Shown here: piece after piece, positions 8,760-18,557 of the stretch
Numbering within the stretch: position 1 is the first letter of the stretch
Layout: each line of letters begins with the position of its first letter
Assembly (NCBI RefSeq): GCF_024347515.1
Contig: NZ_AP025493.1
Span: forward strand, 1,954,506-2,018,505
Origin: Vibrio gigantis
GTDB lineage: Bacteria; Pseudomonadota; Gammaproteobacteria; Enterobacterales; Vibrionaceae
Length of the DNA: 64,000 nt
Direction: 5' to 3'
The notes under the pieces: generated by a model
What the model saw: only the letters and a program-made list of their open reading frames with translations
What the model was told of the DNA's origin: nothing
Database searches by the model: none
Made by a program: the position numbers and the translations under genes

Positions 8760-9671
8760 TTACTTTGTCTCTCGTTCTCGTTTCCAAGCCCAGATAGGCG
8801 GCTGAATCAGAAGTTGCAGTCGGTAGTTCCAACTTGGTGCGTGCCATAGCTGTTGGCACAGTTTAACGTAGCCGTGGAAATATACCTTAAATGGGTTCAC
8901 AGAGTTGATTCTAGGGAACACGCCATATCTGACTTCTTCCTCTTCTCTGGCGAACGTACCGAACATACGATCCCAAATGATGAATATTCCCGCGTAGTTT
9001 TTATCCAGGTACTGCTTGTTAGTCGCATGATGCACTCTGTGGTGAGAGGGCGTATTGAACACAGCTTCGATAGGACGAGGCAACCGCTTAATCGTTTCGG
9101 TGTGCAATAACGTTTGGTATAGCTGCACAAAGGTTTCACACATCAGCACAACAAATGGATTAAAGCCGAGCAGAATCAACGGTAAATGGAAAAAGAACGG
9201 GAAGAACCAATCCAAAGGCCCAAATCTGTATGCAACCGATATGTTGAAGTAAGGCGAGCTATGATGAACAGAGTGCGTTCCCCACGCTAGGCCATTGCTG
9301 TGTAGGAATCGATGCTCCCAGTAATAAGCGAGATCCGCCAAGATCAAGCATCCAAGAATCGTCCAGCCGGATATAGGCAGCTGAGTCAGGCTAAAATTCT
9401 CGTAGGCATAAACGAACGCGCCGACATAAGCTAGACCGACCAAGAAAACCGTCACCAATAAGAAGAACAGAGTGACAAAGTTGGTCGCACTGTCTCCCAA
9501 CATGTTCCAGCTTAGCTTTTTCTTAAAGGCATAGCGGATAAGCTCAAAGATAAATAGAGCGAGAGCAAGCAATACAAAATTGTCATCTACCCAAGTTTCG
9601 GTAAGGATGATGCTTGTTTCTGAGAAGGTTTGAGAGAGAAAACTCCCAATGCTATCCATAGTGAAATCCAT
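8760..9671 (-). CDS. Sterol desaturase/fatty acid hydroxylase family membrane protein
   Basis: About 303 residues, started at the ATG at 9671 with AAGGA 7 bases upstream. It has several membrane helices and the full set of histidine boxes of this di-iron superfamily: HRFLH, HSVHH and HRVHH, followed by the NKQYLDKNYAG segment common in the family. Such enzymes use O2 to hydroxylate or desaturate lipids at the membrane. It lies 12 bases after a periplasmic-protein gene and 8 bases before the response-regulator gene, so it is the second gene of a four-gene operon. Substrate unknown; a lipid of the cell envelope is likely. Confidence 0.88.
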   Translation of the reverse strand: MDFTMDSIGSFLSQTFSETSIILTETWVDDNFVLLALALFIFELIRYAFKKKLSWNMLGDSATNFVTLFFLLVTVFLVGLAYVGAFVYAYENFSLTQLPISGWTILGCLILADLAYYWEHRFLHSNGLAWGTHSVHHSSPYFNISVAYRFGPLDWFFPFFFHLPLILLGFNPFVVLMCETFVQLYQTLLHTETIKRLPRPIEAVFNTPSHHRVHHATNKQYLDKNYAGIFIIWDRMFGTFAREEEEVRYGVFPRINSVNPFKVYFHGYVKLCQQLWHAPSWNYRLQLLIQPPIWAWKRERETK

Positions 9672-9682
9672 AACCAAATCCT

Positions 9683-10273
9683 TTACTGATCATTCTTATA
9701 ATAGACGTATAACTCGCTAGAATCTGGCAACCCATGCTGATTCAATTGGTAGTGCTCAATAACCTTATCAACCTCTTTTAAAATCGCGATCCCTTCCCAA
9801 GCTTGTACTAATTCTTGTTCAGTATGTTCACCTTTACTGAGTAGAAGCGTACCTTTGGCTTTGTTTGGAATTTGGATTAAGTGATTGTTTTTATTTGATG
9901 TTGATTGCTTATTCGGGAAGCCAATGGTGACAGTAGCCTTGCTGAAGTCGGAACTGATGTCCTGATAGACCACGACGACTTTCTGTTGCAGTGCGATCTC
10001 CTCATTATTTGCTTCTAGGTTTTGGTAGAAATCGACCCACAGATCAGGCACATCCTCTAAAGGGATAGTCTTGCTCAAACCTTGCAGGTAAGTCGTATTT
10101 GCAGTCGTCAGTGTTTTTTCCTTTGATGACTGTTTCTTTGAGGACTTATTAGTTGGTGACTGAGCTATTGGTTGCTCAGTTGAGGCATCCGCAATCGCAG
10201 GCTGAATATGTAATAGCCCCCAAACTGCGCCAGTAATACCGACAGTCGTGAGTAATGAAGCGAATAATTTCAT
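9683..10273 (-). CDS. Secreted/periplasmic protein of unknown function
   Basis: 196 residues from an ATG at 10273 that has GGAAAG upstream. An N-terminal hydrophobic signal (LLTTVGITGAVWGLLHI, ending near AIA) directs export. A Ser/Lys/Thr-rich linker of about 30 residues follows, then a mixed alpha/beta domain from about residue 60 to the end. The frame is open to 10408, but that extension overlaps the promoter region and lacks a ribosome site. I recognise no family. Being first in an operon with a membrane hydroxylase and a two-component system, it could be an accessory sensor or effector of that pathway. Confidence 0.7.
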   Translation of the reverse strand: MKLFASLLTTVGITGAVWGLLHIQPAIADASTEQPIAQSPTNKSSKKQSSKEKTLTTANTTYLQGLSKTIPLEDVPDLWVDFYQNLEANNEEIALQQKVVVVYQDISSDFSKATVTIGFPNKQSTSNKNNHLIQIPNKAKGTLLLSKGEHTEQELVQAWEGIAILKEVDKVIEHYQLNQHGLPDSSELYVYYKNDQ

Positions 10274-10453
10274 GCTCTTTCCTTGTTTTTCATTTTTCTT
10301 ATCAAGGACAGTAAAGGAGCCAAGGTAAACAAAAGGTAACCGAGTTGGTTGTTGGGCGAGTCTAGCGCCTAATTTTCTAATACAGCAATTTGGGACACTT
10401 TTTCCCATGCCGAATTGGTAATACTGACGCCATATTCATTTATGGGCTCAATA

Positions 10454-11341
10454 ATGCTATTCAAACATCCCATCTCTCTGCTGACGATTATTCGGCTTAA
10501 CCCATTAAAGGTCGCTGCGACTTGGTTAATGGTTCTGGCTGAAAACGTGATGCTTATTCTGCTGCCGCTGTTTATTGGTTACGCCATCGACGGTGTGTTA
10601 AACCAAAGCTTCCAGCCTTTGATGATGCTGGCACTGATTCTCTTTGTGTTGGTCATTCTCAGCGTGGTTCGCCGTTTCTACGACACCCGCGTTTATGGGG
10701 CAATTCGTGTAAAACTGGCGAATATCGTGGAGCGAAACCTGCGTGGCTTATCTGTATCAACCAAAGACGCTCGTCTCACCATGTCGCGTGAGCTGGTTGA
10801 TTTCTTAGAAGACGATTTACCCGCTTTGATGACAGCAGTAGTGCAACTTGTTGCGACTGTGGTGATTCTCTCCACATTCCATTTCTCACTGGCGCTTTGC
10901 ATGTTGTTTGCTGGGCTGTCGATGCTCGCTATCTATGGTTTGTTCCACCAGACCTTCACGCGGCTTAATGGCCAATTTAACGATCAAGTTGAACAGCAGG
11001 TTCAACTGTTGAGCGGTGTTCGCTTGTCTGCGCTTCGTTGGCACTTTGAGCGACTTAAACAGTGTGAAATCAAGCTTTCAGACACTGAGGCAATTGTTTA
11101 CGGACTGATCTTTACCGTGCTGTTTGGCGCAGTCGTGGGCAATTTGTGGATGGTGAGTCAGCTTATTCAGCCTACGGCAGGGCAAGTGTTCTCAATCGTT
11201 ACCTACTCATTGGAGTTTGTTGAAACCGCAGTGATGCTGCCAATTACGCTACAAACCCTTTCTCGTCTTACTGAAATCAGTCAGCGACTCAATCATACCT
11301 CTGTCCAACAGGCTACCAAGGAGATGCCTTATGAAGTTTAA
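10454..11341 (+). CDS. Solitary ABC exporter six-helix membrane domain (no ATPase domain)
   Basis: About 295 residues with six hydrophobic segments, and sequence in the first intracellular loop (RFYDTRVYGAIRVKLANIVERNL) like the ABC_membrane type I exporter fold. The Walker A, signature and Walker B motifs are all absent, and the frame ends where the nucleotide-binding domain would begin. It overlaps the RND adaptor gene by 11 bases and starts the RND operon. The start is uncertain; ATG at 10442 is also possible. Stand-alone versions of this domain exist in other proteobacteria. Its role is unknown: it may have lost transport and act as a membrane partner. Confidence 0.75.
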   Translation: MLFKHPISLLTIIRLNPLKVAATWLMVLAENVMLILLPLFIGYAIDGVLNQSFQPLMMLALILFVLVILSVVRRFYDTRVYGAIRVKLANIVERNLRGLSVSTKDARLTMSRELVDFLEDDLPALMTAVVQLVATVVILSTFHFSLALCMLFAGLSMLAIYGLFHQTFTRLNGQFNDQVEQQVQLLSGVRLSALRWHFERLKQCEIKLSDTEAIVYGLIFTVLFGAVVGNLWMVSQLIQPTAGQVFSIVTYSLEFVETAVMLPITLQTLSRLTEISQRLNHTSVQQATKEMPYEV

Positions 11342-12506
11342 AAAGCCACTGTCTGTATTAGTCGGTTGTGCGGCTATCTTTGTTGCCTTGATTGTTGTCG
11401 ATGAATTAGAACCAGAGGCGGCAGAGCCTGTGAAGAAACAAGCAGTACTGGCACCGGTTTCTGTGTTGGAGGTGACACCCTCACAGCACGAATCGACGTT
11501 AACGGTACTCGGCTTAACCGCTGCTCGTTGGCCAATTCAACTTAAAGCCTCGAGTAGTGCGCAACTAAAATGGCTGAATGAAAAAATCGAACCGGGACAA
11601 TTAGTGAATAAGGGAGATGTGCTGGCGAGGCTAGACACCAGCGCCGTTGATGCGAACTTGGCGCAAGCGTTAAGTGCGTTAAAGCAAGCGGAGTTGGAAT
11701 TGAAACAGGCTAAACATGAACAAACTGTCGCTCTTAAAATGCTCAACCCAAAAACAAGTTCGTCCTTTGCGCGCAGAGAACCCCAAGTGCTTGCTGCGAA
11801 AGCCAATCTGCAACAAGCCCAACAAGCTTATGTCAGTGCGAAGAAGCTCGTGGAAGAGTCAGTGATTAATGCGCCTTTTGATGCGGTCGTCATGAAGCGC
11901 CACATTAGCCCAAGAGAATGGGTAGAGGCGGGGCAAGTGACCTTTGAGTTAGCCGCCAGTGATTCGATTGATATCGAGCTTCCAATCTCCGAATTGCATT
12001 GGCAACAAGTACAAGCTGCCTTGGTTAAGCCGAGCATTCGTGTCGTGAGTCGTTCTGGGAACCAATGGCCGGCGAAGGTGCGCTATGTGTCGCCAGAAGT
12101 CGATTCGGTGACGCGTCAAAGGCAAGTGGTGTTATCGGTTGAAAATCCTTACCAAGACAAGCCTAGGCTTTTCCCTAATCAGCAGGTTCAGGCTGTGGTA
12201 AACCTCGGTCTACAAGATGACGTAGTAAGTGTGCCTCTGAGTGCAATGACGCGAGACGGGTATGTGTGGACATTAGATACAGAAGATCGCTTACGAAAAG
12301 AGTCGGTAACGCTTATAGGGCAAGGCAGCCAAGAGCTTGATATTCGGTTCAACGATCGCAGTGATAAGGCTCGTCGCGTGGTGCAATATCCGCTTTCTTC
12401 GATGTTAATCGGCAAACAAGTCGCGCCTAGATTCATTGAAATCCATTCTGAAGCCATGCTCGCTGGCAAATCTGATTCAGCACAGATTAAGGAATCAAAC
12501 CAATGA
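11331..12506 (+). CDS. RND efflux periplasmic adaptor (membrane fusion protein)
   Basis: 391 residues. An N-terminal hydrophobic anchor (about 6-22) is followed by the HlyD/AcrA layout: a first lipoyl half (GQLVNKGDVLARLDTS, about 87-102), an alpha-hairpin rich in Ala, Gln and Lys (about 105-165), a second lipoyl half (INAPFDAVVMKRHISPREWV), then beta-barrel and membrane-proximal domains. It bridges the inner-membrane RND pump to an outer-membrane channel. The gene overlaps its upstream neighbour by 11 bases and the pump gene by 4 (ATGA), so the three are translated as a unit. No TolC-type gene is in the cluster; a shared channel is expected. Confidence 0.92.
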   Translation: MKFKKPLSVLVGCAAIFVALIVVDELEPEAAEPVKKQAVLAPVSVLEVTPSQHESTLTVLGLTAARWPIQLKASSSAQLKWLNEKIEPGQLVNKGDVLARLDTSAVDANLAQALSALKQAELELKQAKHEQTVALKMLNPKTSSSFARREPQVLAAKANLQQAQQAYVSAKKLVEESVINAPFDAVVMKRHISPREWVEAGQVTFELAASDSIDIELPISELHWQQVQAALVKPSIRVVSRSGNQWPAKVRYVSPEVDSVTRQRQVVLSVENPYQDKPRLFPNQQVQAVVNLGLQDDVVSVPLSAMTRDGYVWTLDTEDRLRKESVTLIGQGSQELDIRFNDRSDKARRVVQYPLSSMLIGKQVAPRFIEIHSEAMLAGKSDSAQIKESNQ

Positions 12507-15500
12507 GTTGGATGACAAAATGGTTCATTAACAACCCAGTCGCTGCCAATTTGTTGATGATGGCGATTGTTATCAGTGGTGTGCTGGCGTTTGGTCAGCT
12601 GCGTGTCGAGTCGTTCCCGCAAATTGCACCATCATCAATCAGTATTACTGTGGCTTATCCTGGCGGTACTGCACAACAGATTGATGAGAGCGTGACTCAA
12701 CGAATCGAAGAGTCGATCAGCGGCATTGCAGGCATCAAACAGATCACCAGCCAATCGAGTGCTGGCGTGTCTAGAGTCGTGGTACGTAAAACCAGCAGCA
12801 CAGATTTAGACAAGCTGTTGGATGATATTCGTAATCAAGTTAACGCCATCAACGGCTTTCCAGTGCAAGCAGAAAGACCGCAAGTGGTGCGTAATGAATT
12901 TACCAACTTAGCTGCGTTTGTTGTGGTGTCAGGTCCAAGAACCGATGACGAATTACAACCTATTGCTAAGCAACTTGAACAAGCGCTGAAAAAGAACCCT
13001 CAAATTTCCAAGGTCTCAAACTGGGGAACTCGAACGCCTCAGTTGGTTATCGATCCAGACCCTGACCAACTCAAGGCGCTAGGGCTGAGCTTGGAAGATC
13101 TTGCAGGTTTAGTTGAGCAGCGTTCACTAGAGTCTCGTAGCGGTGAGCTGATTAGTGACAAAGGCCGAATGGTTATTCGTGGTGACGGTTATGCCGATGA
13201 TTTGCAGAAGCTGAATCAGCTTGTCGTAATTTCGGGTAGTAATGGAGAAATACGCTTGGGAGACATTGCCAAGCTAACCCGTGGCTACCAATACAGCGGC
13301 TCTATCGTGCGTAACAACGGCGCTAACGCCATCGCTTTATTGGTCAGCACTAGCCAAACCGATAATCTACTTAAAGTCAGTGAAGCGATCAGCGAAACCT
13401 TGGATGCACAACGTGTGATTCTGCCGTCGGATATTGAGCTGAATACCATGGCTGATATGGCGCCTTACATTGAAGAGCAGCTATTTCGTTTAAGCGAAAA
13501 CGCCTGGCAAGGCTTGCTAATTGTGTTGATCTTGCTCGGGATATTTCTTGAAATTAGGCTCGCGTTTTGGGTCGCGATGGGAATTCCGATTGCGCTCGCT
13601 GGAACACTCGCTGCAATGCAGTGGTTTAACTACAGCATCAACGACATCACTTTGTTTGGCTTTATCTTGGTGCTCGGTGTGTTGGTGGATGATGCCGTAG
13701 TTGTGGGTGAAGCGATACATGAAAAACGGACGGGGCACGGCAGTAGTTCTGGTCATTTAAATAGAAACGGCCCCTCTAATGTAAACGGAAAAACAGCCGC
13801 TTGGCAGGGCGTCCATTCTGTGTCGGTGGCAACCGTGTTTGGTGTGCTGACGACCATTGCTGCATTTTCTCCAATGCTATGGATTAACAATGAGTTAGCC
13901 AAGGTGCTTGCTGGGTTTTCGGCAGTGGTGATCTTCGCTTTGATCTTCTCGCTGATTGAAAGCAAATTTATTCTACCGTCACACTTGGCTCAGCTTTCTT
14001 TGAAAAAGCCATCTACAAGTATTTTTGCCAAGGTTCAGAATGCCGCTCAAGGCGGTTTGCAGTGGTTCAATCTCAACATCTATAAGCCAGTATTGGAGTT
14101 TGCACTTGGCTACAAAGTGGCGTCTTTGCTTGGGTTTGTGGCGGTTATCTCACTGGCTTACGGTATGTGGTCGAATGGGGCGATTCGAAGTGCGCTGTTC
14201 CCTGAAATTCCTGGGCGTTACATTACGGCTGTTATTGAGCTAGAAGATGGTGCGCCGTTACCACTGCAGCGCCAAGCTTTGTTGCAAGTAGAGCAAGCGA
14301 TGACTCAGGTTGAGAAAGGCTTAATGGAAGATTATCCATTACAAGAGAAGCCCGTCGTAAACCTGCTCGCGTGGTCAGATGGTTATGGGGAAATTGAAGT
14401 CACTGCGGAGCTCACCAATGAATCTTTAAGCTTATTGCCGGGTAACTTACTGCTGAAGCGATGGCGAGAAAGCACTGGGCAAATTGAAGGGGCTTACTCG
14501 GCCAAATTCAGCGCAGCAGAAGAACCAGCTGGTGGCACATTCTTAACGATCTCTTCCAACGATCGTGAGTTGGCTTCTCGTGTGAGTGAACAGCTAGCAG
14601 ATACTCTAGAGTCCTTAAAAGGCGTTTCGGATGTTTACGATGATGGTCAGGATGGTTTACCACAAGTTCGCTTAGTGCTGAATCAATATGGTCAGCAGCT
14701 TGGATTAACTCAAGCGAAGCTGGCACAGCTTGCCGGAGAAGCGTTTGGCGAAAGGGAAGTTCATCGCCTATTAGAAAACGGACAAGAGACCAAGGTGCTG
14801 CTGCAATACCCAAGAGATGAGCGCAGAACCTTAGTTCAGCTACAACAAGCCATCATTATGTTGCCGAACGGTGGCAGCGTAATGATTGGCGATATCGCTG
14901 AGTTCCGTCACGAGCAAGAGCCGCAAGTGGTTTTCCGCCGTGACCGAGAACAAGTGATCAACCTCTATTGGAAGCAAAACCGAGATCTGCAATCACCAGA
15001 GAAGACACGAGAACAGCTTGAAGAGACGATTGAATCTCTGCGGCTACAATACCCAAGTGTGACGATCAAAGCGGGTGGCGAGTTTGAAGAGATAGGGGAA
15101 GTGTCGGATGGCTTTAAATCCGCGATGATCCTGACGCTGCTGATGATCTACATCTTGTTGGCAGTGCCTTTGAAATCCTACTGGCAGCCAATGATCATCA
15201 TGGCGGTAATACCGTTTGGATTCGCAGGCGCGATTTTTGGTCATTACTTGATGGACTTGCCGATCAGCATTCTTTCGATGTTCGGAATGATGGCCATGAC
15301 GGGGATCGTGATTAACGACTCGTTGGTGTTGATCACGCGTTTTAATGCTGAATATCGCCAAGGCGTCCCATTACAGAAAGCGTTGGTGATTGCGGGCACC
15401 AGCCGATTGAGAGCGATCTTCTTAACCACGATAACCACTGTGTGTGGGTTGTTGCCGTTACTAAGCGAAACTGCGGAACAAGCACAATACTTAAAGCCTG

Positions 15501-15676
15501 CGGCGGTGTCGTTGGTGTTTGGTGAACTGTTCGCCACTGCGGTAACGCTGATTTTGATACCTGTGTTGCTTGGTTTGTTTTTCCGCAAACCGCCTCAAGT
15601 TGAAGATCTAATCGAAAATGGAGCGGTCGAACAAGAACCACAGGTACAGACACAGCTCACTTTGGAGCGCTCGTGA
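12503..15676 (+). CDS. RND family efflux pump (AcrB/HAE1-like)
   Basis: 1057 residues, the usual length of hydrophobe/amphiphile RND pumps. The first helix (NNPVAANLLMMAIVISG) leads into the first periplasmic loop. The fourth helix carries GVLVDDAVVVGEAIHEK with the paired aspartates used for proton transfer. The second half repeats this plan, with GIVINDSLVLITRFN and the final LVFGELFATAVTL helix. It should export lipophilic compounds by proton antiport, with the adaptor encoded upstream. The stop overlaps the regulator gene start (GTGA). Substrates are not predictable from sequence. Between the two central halves there is a Gly/Ser/Asn-rich insert (about residues 410-430) in a cytoplasmic loop. 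Confidence 0.95.
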   Translation: MSWMTKWFINNPVAANLLMMAIVISGVLAFGQLRVESFPQIAPSSISITVAYPGGTAQQIDESVTQRIEESISGIAGIKQITSQSSAGVSRVVVRKTSSTDLDKLLDDIRNQVNAINGFPVQAERPQVVRNEFTNLAAFVVVSGPRTDDELQPIAKQLEQALKKNPQISKVSNWGTRTPQLVIDPDPDQLKALGLSLEDLAGLVEQRSLESRSGELISDKGRMVIRGDGYADDLQKLNQLVVISGSNGEIRLGDIAKLTRGYQYSGSIVRNNGANAIALLVSTSQTDNLLKVSEAISETLDAQRVILPSDIELNTMADMAPYIEEQLFRLSENAWQGLLIVLILLGIFLEIRLAFWVAMGIPIALAGTLAAMQWFNYSINDITLFGFILVLGVLVDDAVVVGEAIHEKRTGHGSSSGHLNRNGPSNVNGKTAAWQGVHSVSVATVFGVLTTIAAFSPMLWINNELAKVLAGFSAVVIFALIFSLIESKFILPSHLAQLSLKKPSTSIFAKVQNAAQGGLQWFNLNIYKPVLEFALGYKVASLLGFVAVISLAYGMWSNGAIRSALFPEIPGRYITAVIELEDGAPLPLQRQALLQVEQAMTQVEKGLMEDYPLQEKPVVNLLAWSDGYGEIEVTAELTNESLSLLPGNLLLKRWRESTGQIEGAYSAKFSAAEEPAGGTFLTISSNDRELASRVSEQLADTLESLKGVSDVYDDGQDGLPQVRLVLNQYGQQLGLTQAKLAQLAGEAFGEREVHRLLENGQETKVLLQYPRDERRTLVQLQQAIIMLPNGGSVMIGDIAEFRHEQEPQVVFRRDREQVINLYWKQNRDLQSPEKTREQLEETIESLRLQYPSVTIKAGGEFEEIGEVSDGFKSAMILTLLMIYILLAVPLKSYWQPMIIMAVIPFGFAGAIFGHYLMDLPISILSMFGMMAMTGIVINDSLVLITRFNAEYRQGVPLQKALVIAGTSRLRAIFLTTITTVCGLLPLLSETAEQAQYLKPAAVSLVFGELFATAVTLILIPVLLGLFFRKPPQVEDLIENGAVEQEPQVQTQLTLERS

Positions 15677-16707
15677 TTGATTTTATAAAGGACAAAGACG
15701 ATAGTGAAGCCAAGCGATCGAATTCAATCAAGACGACAGATACAAGAGCTTCTATGCCTGAGAACAAAGACCGTGTGACGCAACAGAGCAAGCCTGACTA
15801 TCACTCAGTGCCTGGGTTTAAACTTGTGCCCGAGATTGCGTTGGTTGAATCTTTACCAGAACACCTTCAAAAACGCTTTAGCCATGCGCTTAACTTAATG
15901 CATGAAGAGTGGGGTGAGCGTCGTACTTGGGAAGAGATAGCGACCGAGAGCGCGATTTCTCCATACCACTTTCATCGTCAGTTTACTGAGCTGTTTAATG
16001 AAACGCCGGGTCAATACCTGAGTCGAATACGTCTACAGATTGCTGTTAGCCTGTTGATCAATGACGAGCCATGGAGCGTCATTGAAATTGCTCAGTATTG
16101 TGGATTCTCATCGTCACAGTCGCTAGGCAAGGCGCTCAAGCGTGAGCTGGGCGTGACGGCAAAGCACATTCGAGCAATGGGTTATAACGCGACACCCAAG
16201 GAGACGGCGGATTTCATCCAGAGATTGGCGCATCCCGGTGTGCAGTCTTCGATGGAAAAAGAGCTGGTTAAGTCTATGCCAACAGAATTGGTTTGGTATC
16301 CGGAGCGTGGTATGCAGAAGCTCAAATTAGACGACCCTGACTGGGATACCGCGTTTGAGATGTACGGCCAGAAGTCGACACAACTTATGGGCACAACGCC
16401 GATTAAGCAAATGAGAAACAAGTGGGACGACATAGACGCTGAAATCGGCAACTGGCAAGTAGCTAAAGAGCGTTACGATATGACCATTCCAGAAGGTTAC
16501 TACTTGTGTAGCGATGTTTATCTGGTTTCCGATGTAGCCTACAGCACGGCTTTAGAAGCGTTGTTTAATGCGGTTAAGCAACAAGGCTTACAGTTAGCCG
16601 TGAATGGCTATTTGGTGGAGATGATTCGCCATATAGATGATGACGATGTAGAAGGAGTAACATTCTCTTTTCAGTTGCCGGTTTTAACCACGCAAGACAA
16701 CGAATAA
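15673..16707 (+). CDS. AraC-family regulator with GyrI-like effector domain
   Basis: 344 residues from a GTG overlapping the pump stop codon. Residues about 60-160 hold two AraC helix-turn-helix units (WEEIATESAISPYHFHRQF and VIEIAQYCGFSSSQSLGKAL). The C-terminal part, about 190-340, looks like the GyrI/BmrR small-molecule-binding fold seen in drug-responsive regulators such as Rob. The N-terminal 45 residues are polar and low in complexity. Its place as last gene of the RND operon suggests it senses pump substrates and controls this operon. A terminator follows directly. Confidence 0.85.
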   Translation: MIDFIKDKDDSEAKRSNSIKTTDTRASMPENKDRVTQQSKPDYHSVPGFKLVPEIALVESLPEHLQKRFSHALNLMHEEWGERRTWEEIATESAISPYHFHRQFTELFNETPGQYLSRIRLQIAVSLLINDEPWSVIEIAQYCGFSSSQSLGKALKRELGVTAKHIRAMGYNATPKETADFIQRLAHPGVQSSMEKELVKSMPTELVWYPERGMQKLKLDDPDWDTAFEMYGQKSTQLMGTTPIKQMRNKWDDIDAEIGNWQVAKERYDMTIPEGYYLCSDVYLVSDVAYSTALEALFNAVKQQGLQLAVNGYLVEMIRHIDDDDVEGVTFSFQLPVLTTQDNE

Positions 16708-16710
16708 TAA

Positions 16711-16740
16711 AAAGGCTCCTCAAATGAGGAGCCTTTGTTT
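16711..16740 (+). terminator. Terminator between RND operon and fru operon
   Basis: AAAGGCTCCTC pairs with GAGGAGCCTTT around an AAAT loop. T-rich bases follow on + and an A/T-rich side lies on -. It can serve both converging operons. Confidence 0.9.
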
Positions 16741-16784
16741 ACTAATAAGCAGCTTTATAGAAGGAGCTTAACAGAGTAGGGGGA

Positions 16785-18542
16785 TTAAGCCTCTGCCGTT
16801 ACTTTAGAGCCGCTCATCTTTTTAAGTGCTGCGTAACCAAAGCCTGTTACTGCTGTACCTGCTGCAATCGCCACTAGGTACATAAGCACTGGAGAGATGG
16901 CGCCAGGAATCAGTAGTACGAACAAGCCGCCGTGTGGAGCCATTAGCTGTGCACCAAACATCATTGATAGAGCACCCGTTAGTGCACCACCTGCCATACA
17001 TGCTGGGATAACACGCATTGGATCTTTCGCTGCGAATGGAATCGCACCTTCAGAGATGAAACATAGGCCAAGAACGAATGATGCTTTACCTGCTTCACGC
17101 TCGCTTGCTTCAAACTTGTCTTTCACTAGGAAAGTCGCAAGACCCATACCTAGAGCTGGAACCATACCTGCTGCCATGATAGCCGCCATTGGTGCGTAAG
17201 TTTGCGAAGCCAGCAGACCAACACCAAATGTGTAAGCCGCTTTGTTTACAGGGCCACCAAGGTCGAAACACATCATTGCGCCTAGAATCACACCTAGAAG
17301 AATCGCGTTAGACGTACCCATGTTGTTTAGGAAGTCTGTCATTGCGCTCATCACGCCAGATACAGGACCACCCACAATGTAAACCATCACAAGGCCAGTG
17401 AACAAACTCGCAATAAACGGAATGATCAGGATAGGCTTGAGGGCTTCCATTGACTGTGGAAGCTGAACTTTGTCGGCAATGAGTTTTGCAGAGTAACCCG
17501 CAATGAAACCAGCCGCGATACCACCTAGGAAGCCAGCGCCCGTTGAGCTAGCCAGCATACCGCCAATTAGACCAGGAGCTAGACCCGGACGGTCAGCAAT
17601 CGAGAATGCAATGAAACCAGCAAGAACGGGAATCATCAGAGCGAATGCAGAACCACCACCGATAGTCATCAGTGCCGCTGCTAGTGTGCCTTCTTCTTTA
17701 AACGCTTCGATACCGAATACGAAAGAAAGAGCGATGATCAAACCACCCGCAACAACCACAGGAAGCATGTGAGATACACCTGTCATCAGGTGCTTGTACA
17801 CGCCTTTCTTCTCATCAGCGGGTGCTGAATTAGAAGAAGCTGTGTGTTGGTATGGTTTCGCTTCTGCGAATGCTTTTTCCATCTCTTGCTTTGTTTTCTT
17901 CAAAGCAGGACTTGTCGTTGTTTTGTATAGCGCTTTGCCGTTAAAACGATCCAGTGGTACATCGATATCTGCTGCGATGATAACAAGATCAGCGTCTGCG
18001 ATTTCTTGGTCTGTTAGTTGGTTCTTCGCACCTACAGAGCCGCGAGTTTCCACTTTGATTTGGTGACCTAGGCGTTTGCCTTCGGCTTCAAGTGCTTCAG
18101 CTGCCATGAAGGTATGTGCAACACCCGTTGGACAAGCAGTAATCGCAACGATCTTTTTGCTGCCTGTTGTTTCTGTTGAAGCATTTGCCGAAGTACCCGT
18201 CACTTCAATAGTGCTTTCAACTTGAGAAGCTTCTAATACCGTTGCTTCTGCTGCCGCTTTCTCTAGAAATGCTTTTGCATCTGCAGTGCACTCAGAGATA
18301 GCTGCTTGGTAAACTTTTTTGCCGACAAAGCGCGCTTTATCAACGTTTGTGTTGGCTGCGATAACCACAACATCGCTGCTGTCGATAGCGTCTTGTGATA
18401 CTGGAGATTCAGGTAACACGCTTGATTGACATTCAATAGCGGCGTTCCAACCCAGTGCTTTTGTCGCTTGTTCTAACAAGCCTGCGGCGATGATGCTGTT
18501 TGCTACGCCACTTGGGCAAGCTGTGATAATGGTAATATTCAT
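16785..18542 (-). CDS. fruA: PTS fructose-specific EIIB'BC component
   Basis: 585 residues. Two tandem IIB-type domains come first: one has ITACPSGVANS near residue 8 and the second ITACPTGVAHTF near residue 133. In E. coli FruA only the second is phosphorylated; here both keep the cysteine. The IIC transport domain fills about 245-575 with eight or more hydrophobic segments. It takes up fructose and releases fructose 1-phosphate, receiving phosphate from FruB. It is the last gene of fruBKA, 15 bases after fruK, and faces the terminator at 16711. Confidence 0.96.
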   Translation of the reverse strand: MNITIITACPSGVANSIIAAGLLEQATKALGWNAAIECQSSVLPESPVSQDAIDSSDVVVIAANTNVDKARFVGKKVYQAAISECTADAKAFLEKAAAEATVLEASQVESTIEVTGTSANASTETTGSKKIVAITACPTGVAHTFMAAEALEAEGKRLGHQIKVETRGSVGAKNQLTDQEIADADLVIIAADIDVPLDRFNGKALYKTTTSPALKKTKQEMEKAFAEAKPYQHTASSNSAPADEKKGVYKHLMTGVSHMLPVVVAGGLIIALSFVFGIEAFKEEGTLAAALMTIGGGSAFALMIPVLAGFIAFSIADRPGLAPGLIGGMLASSTGAGFLGGIAAGFIAGYSAKLIADKVQLPQSMEALKPILIIPFIASLFTGLVMVYIVGGPVSGVMSAMTDFLNNMGTSNAILLGVILGAMMCFDLGGPVNKAAYTFGVGLLASQTYAPMAAIMAAGMVPALGMGLATFLVKDKFEASEREAGKASFVLGLCFISEGAIPFAAKDPMRVIPACMAGGALTGALSMMFGAQLMAPHGGLFVLLIPGAISPVLMYLVAIAAGTAVTGFGYAALKKMSGSKVTAEA

Positions 18543-18557
18543 AATAAACCTTTTGTC

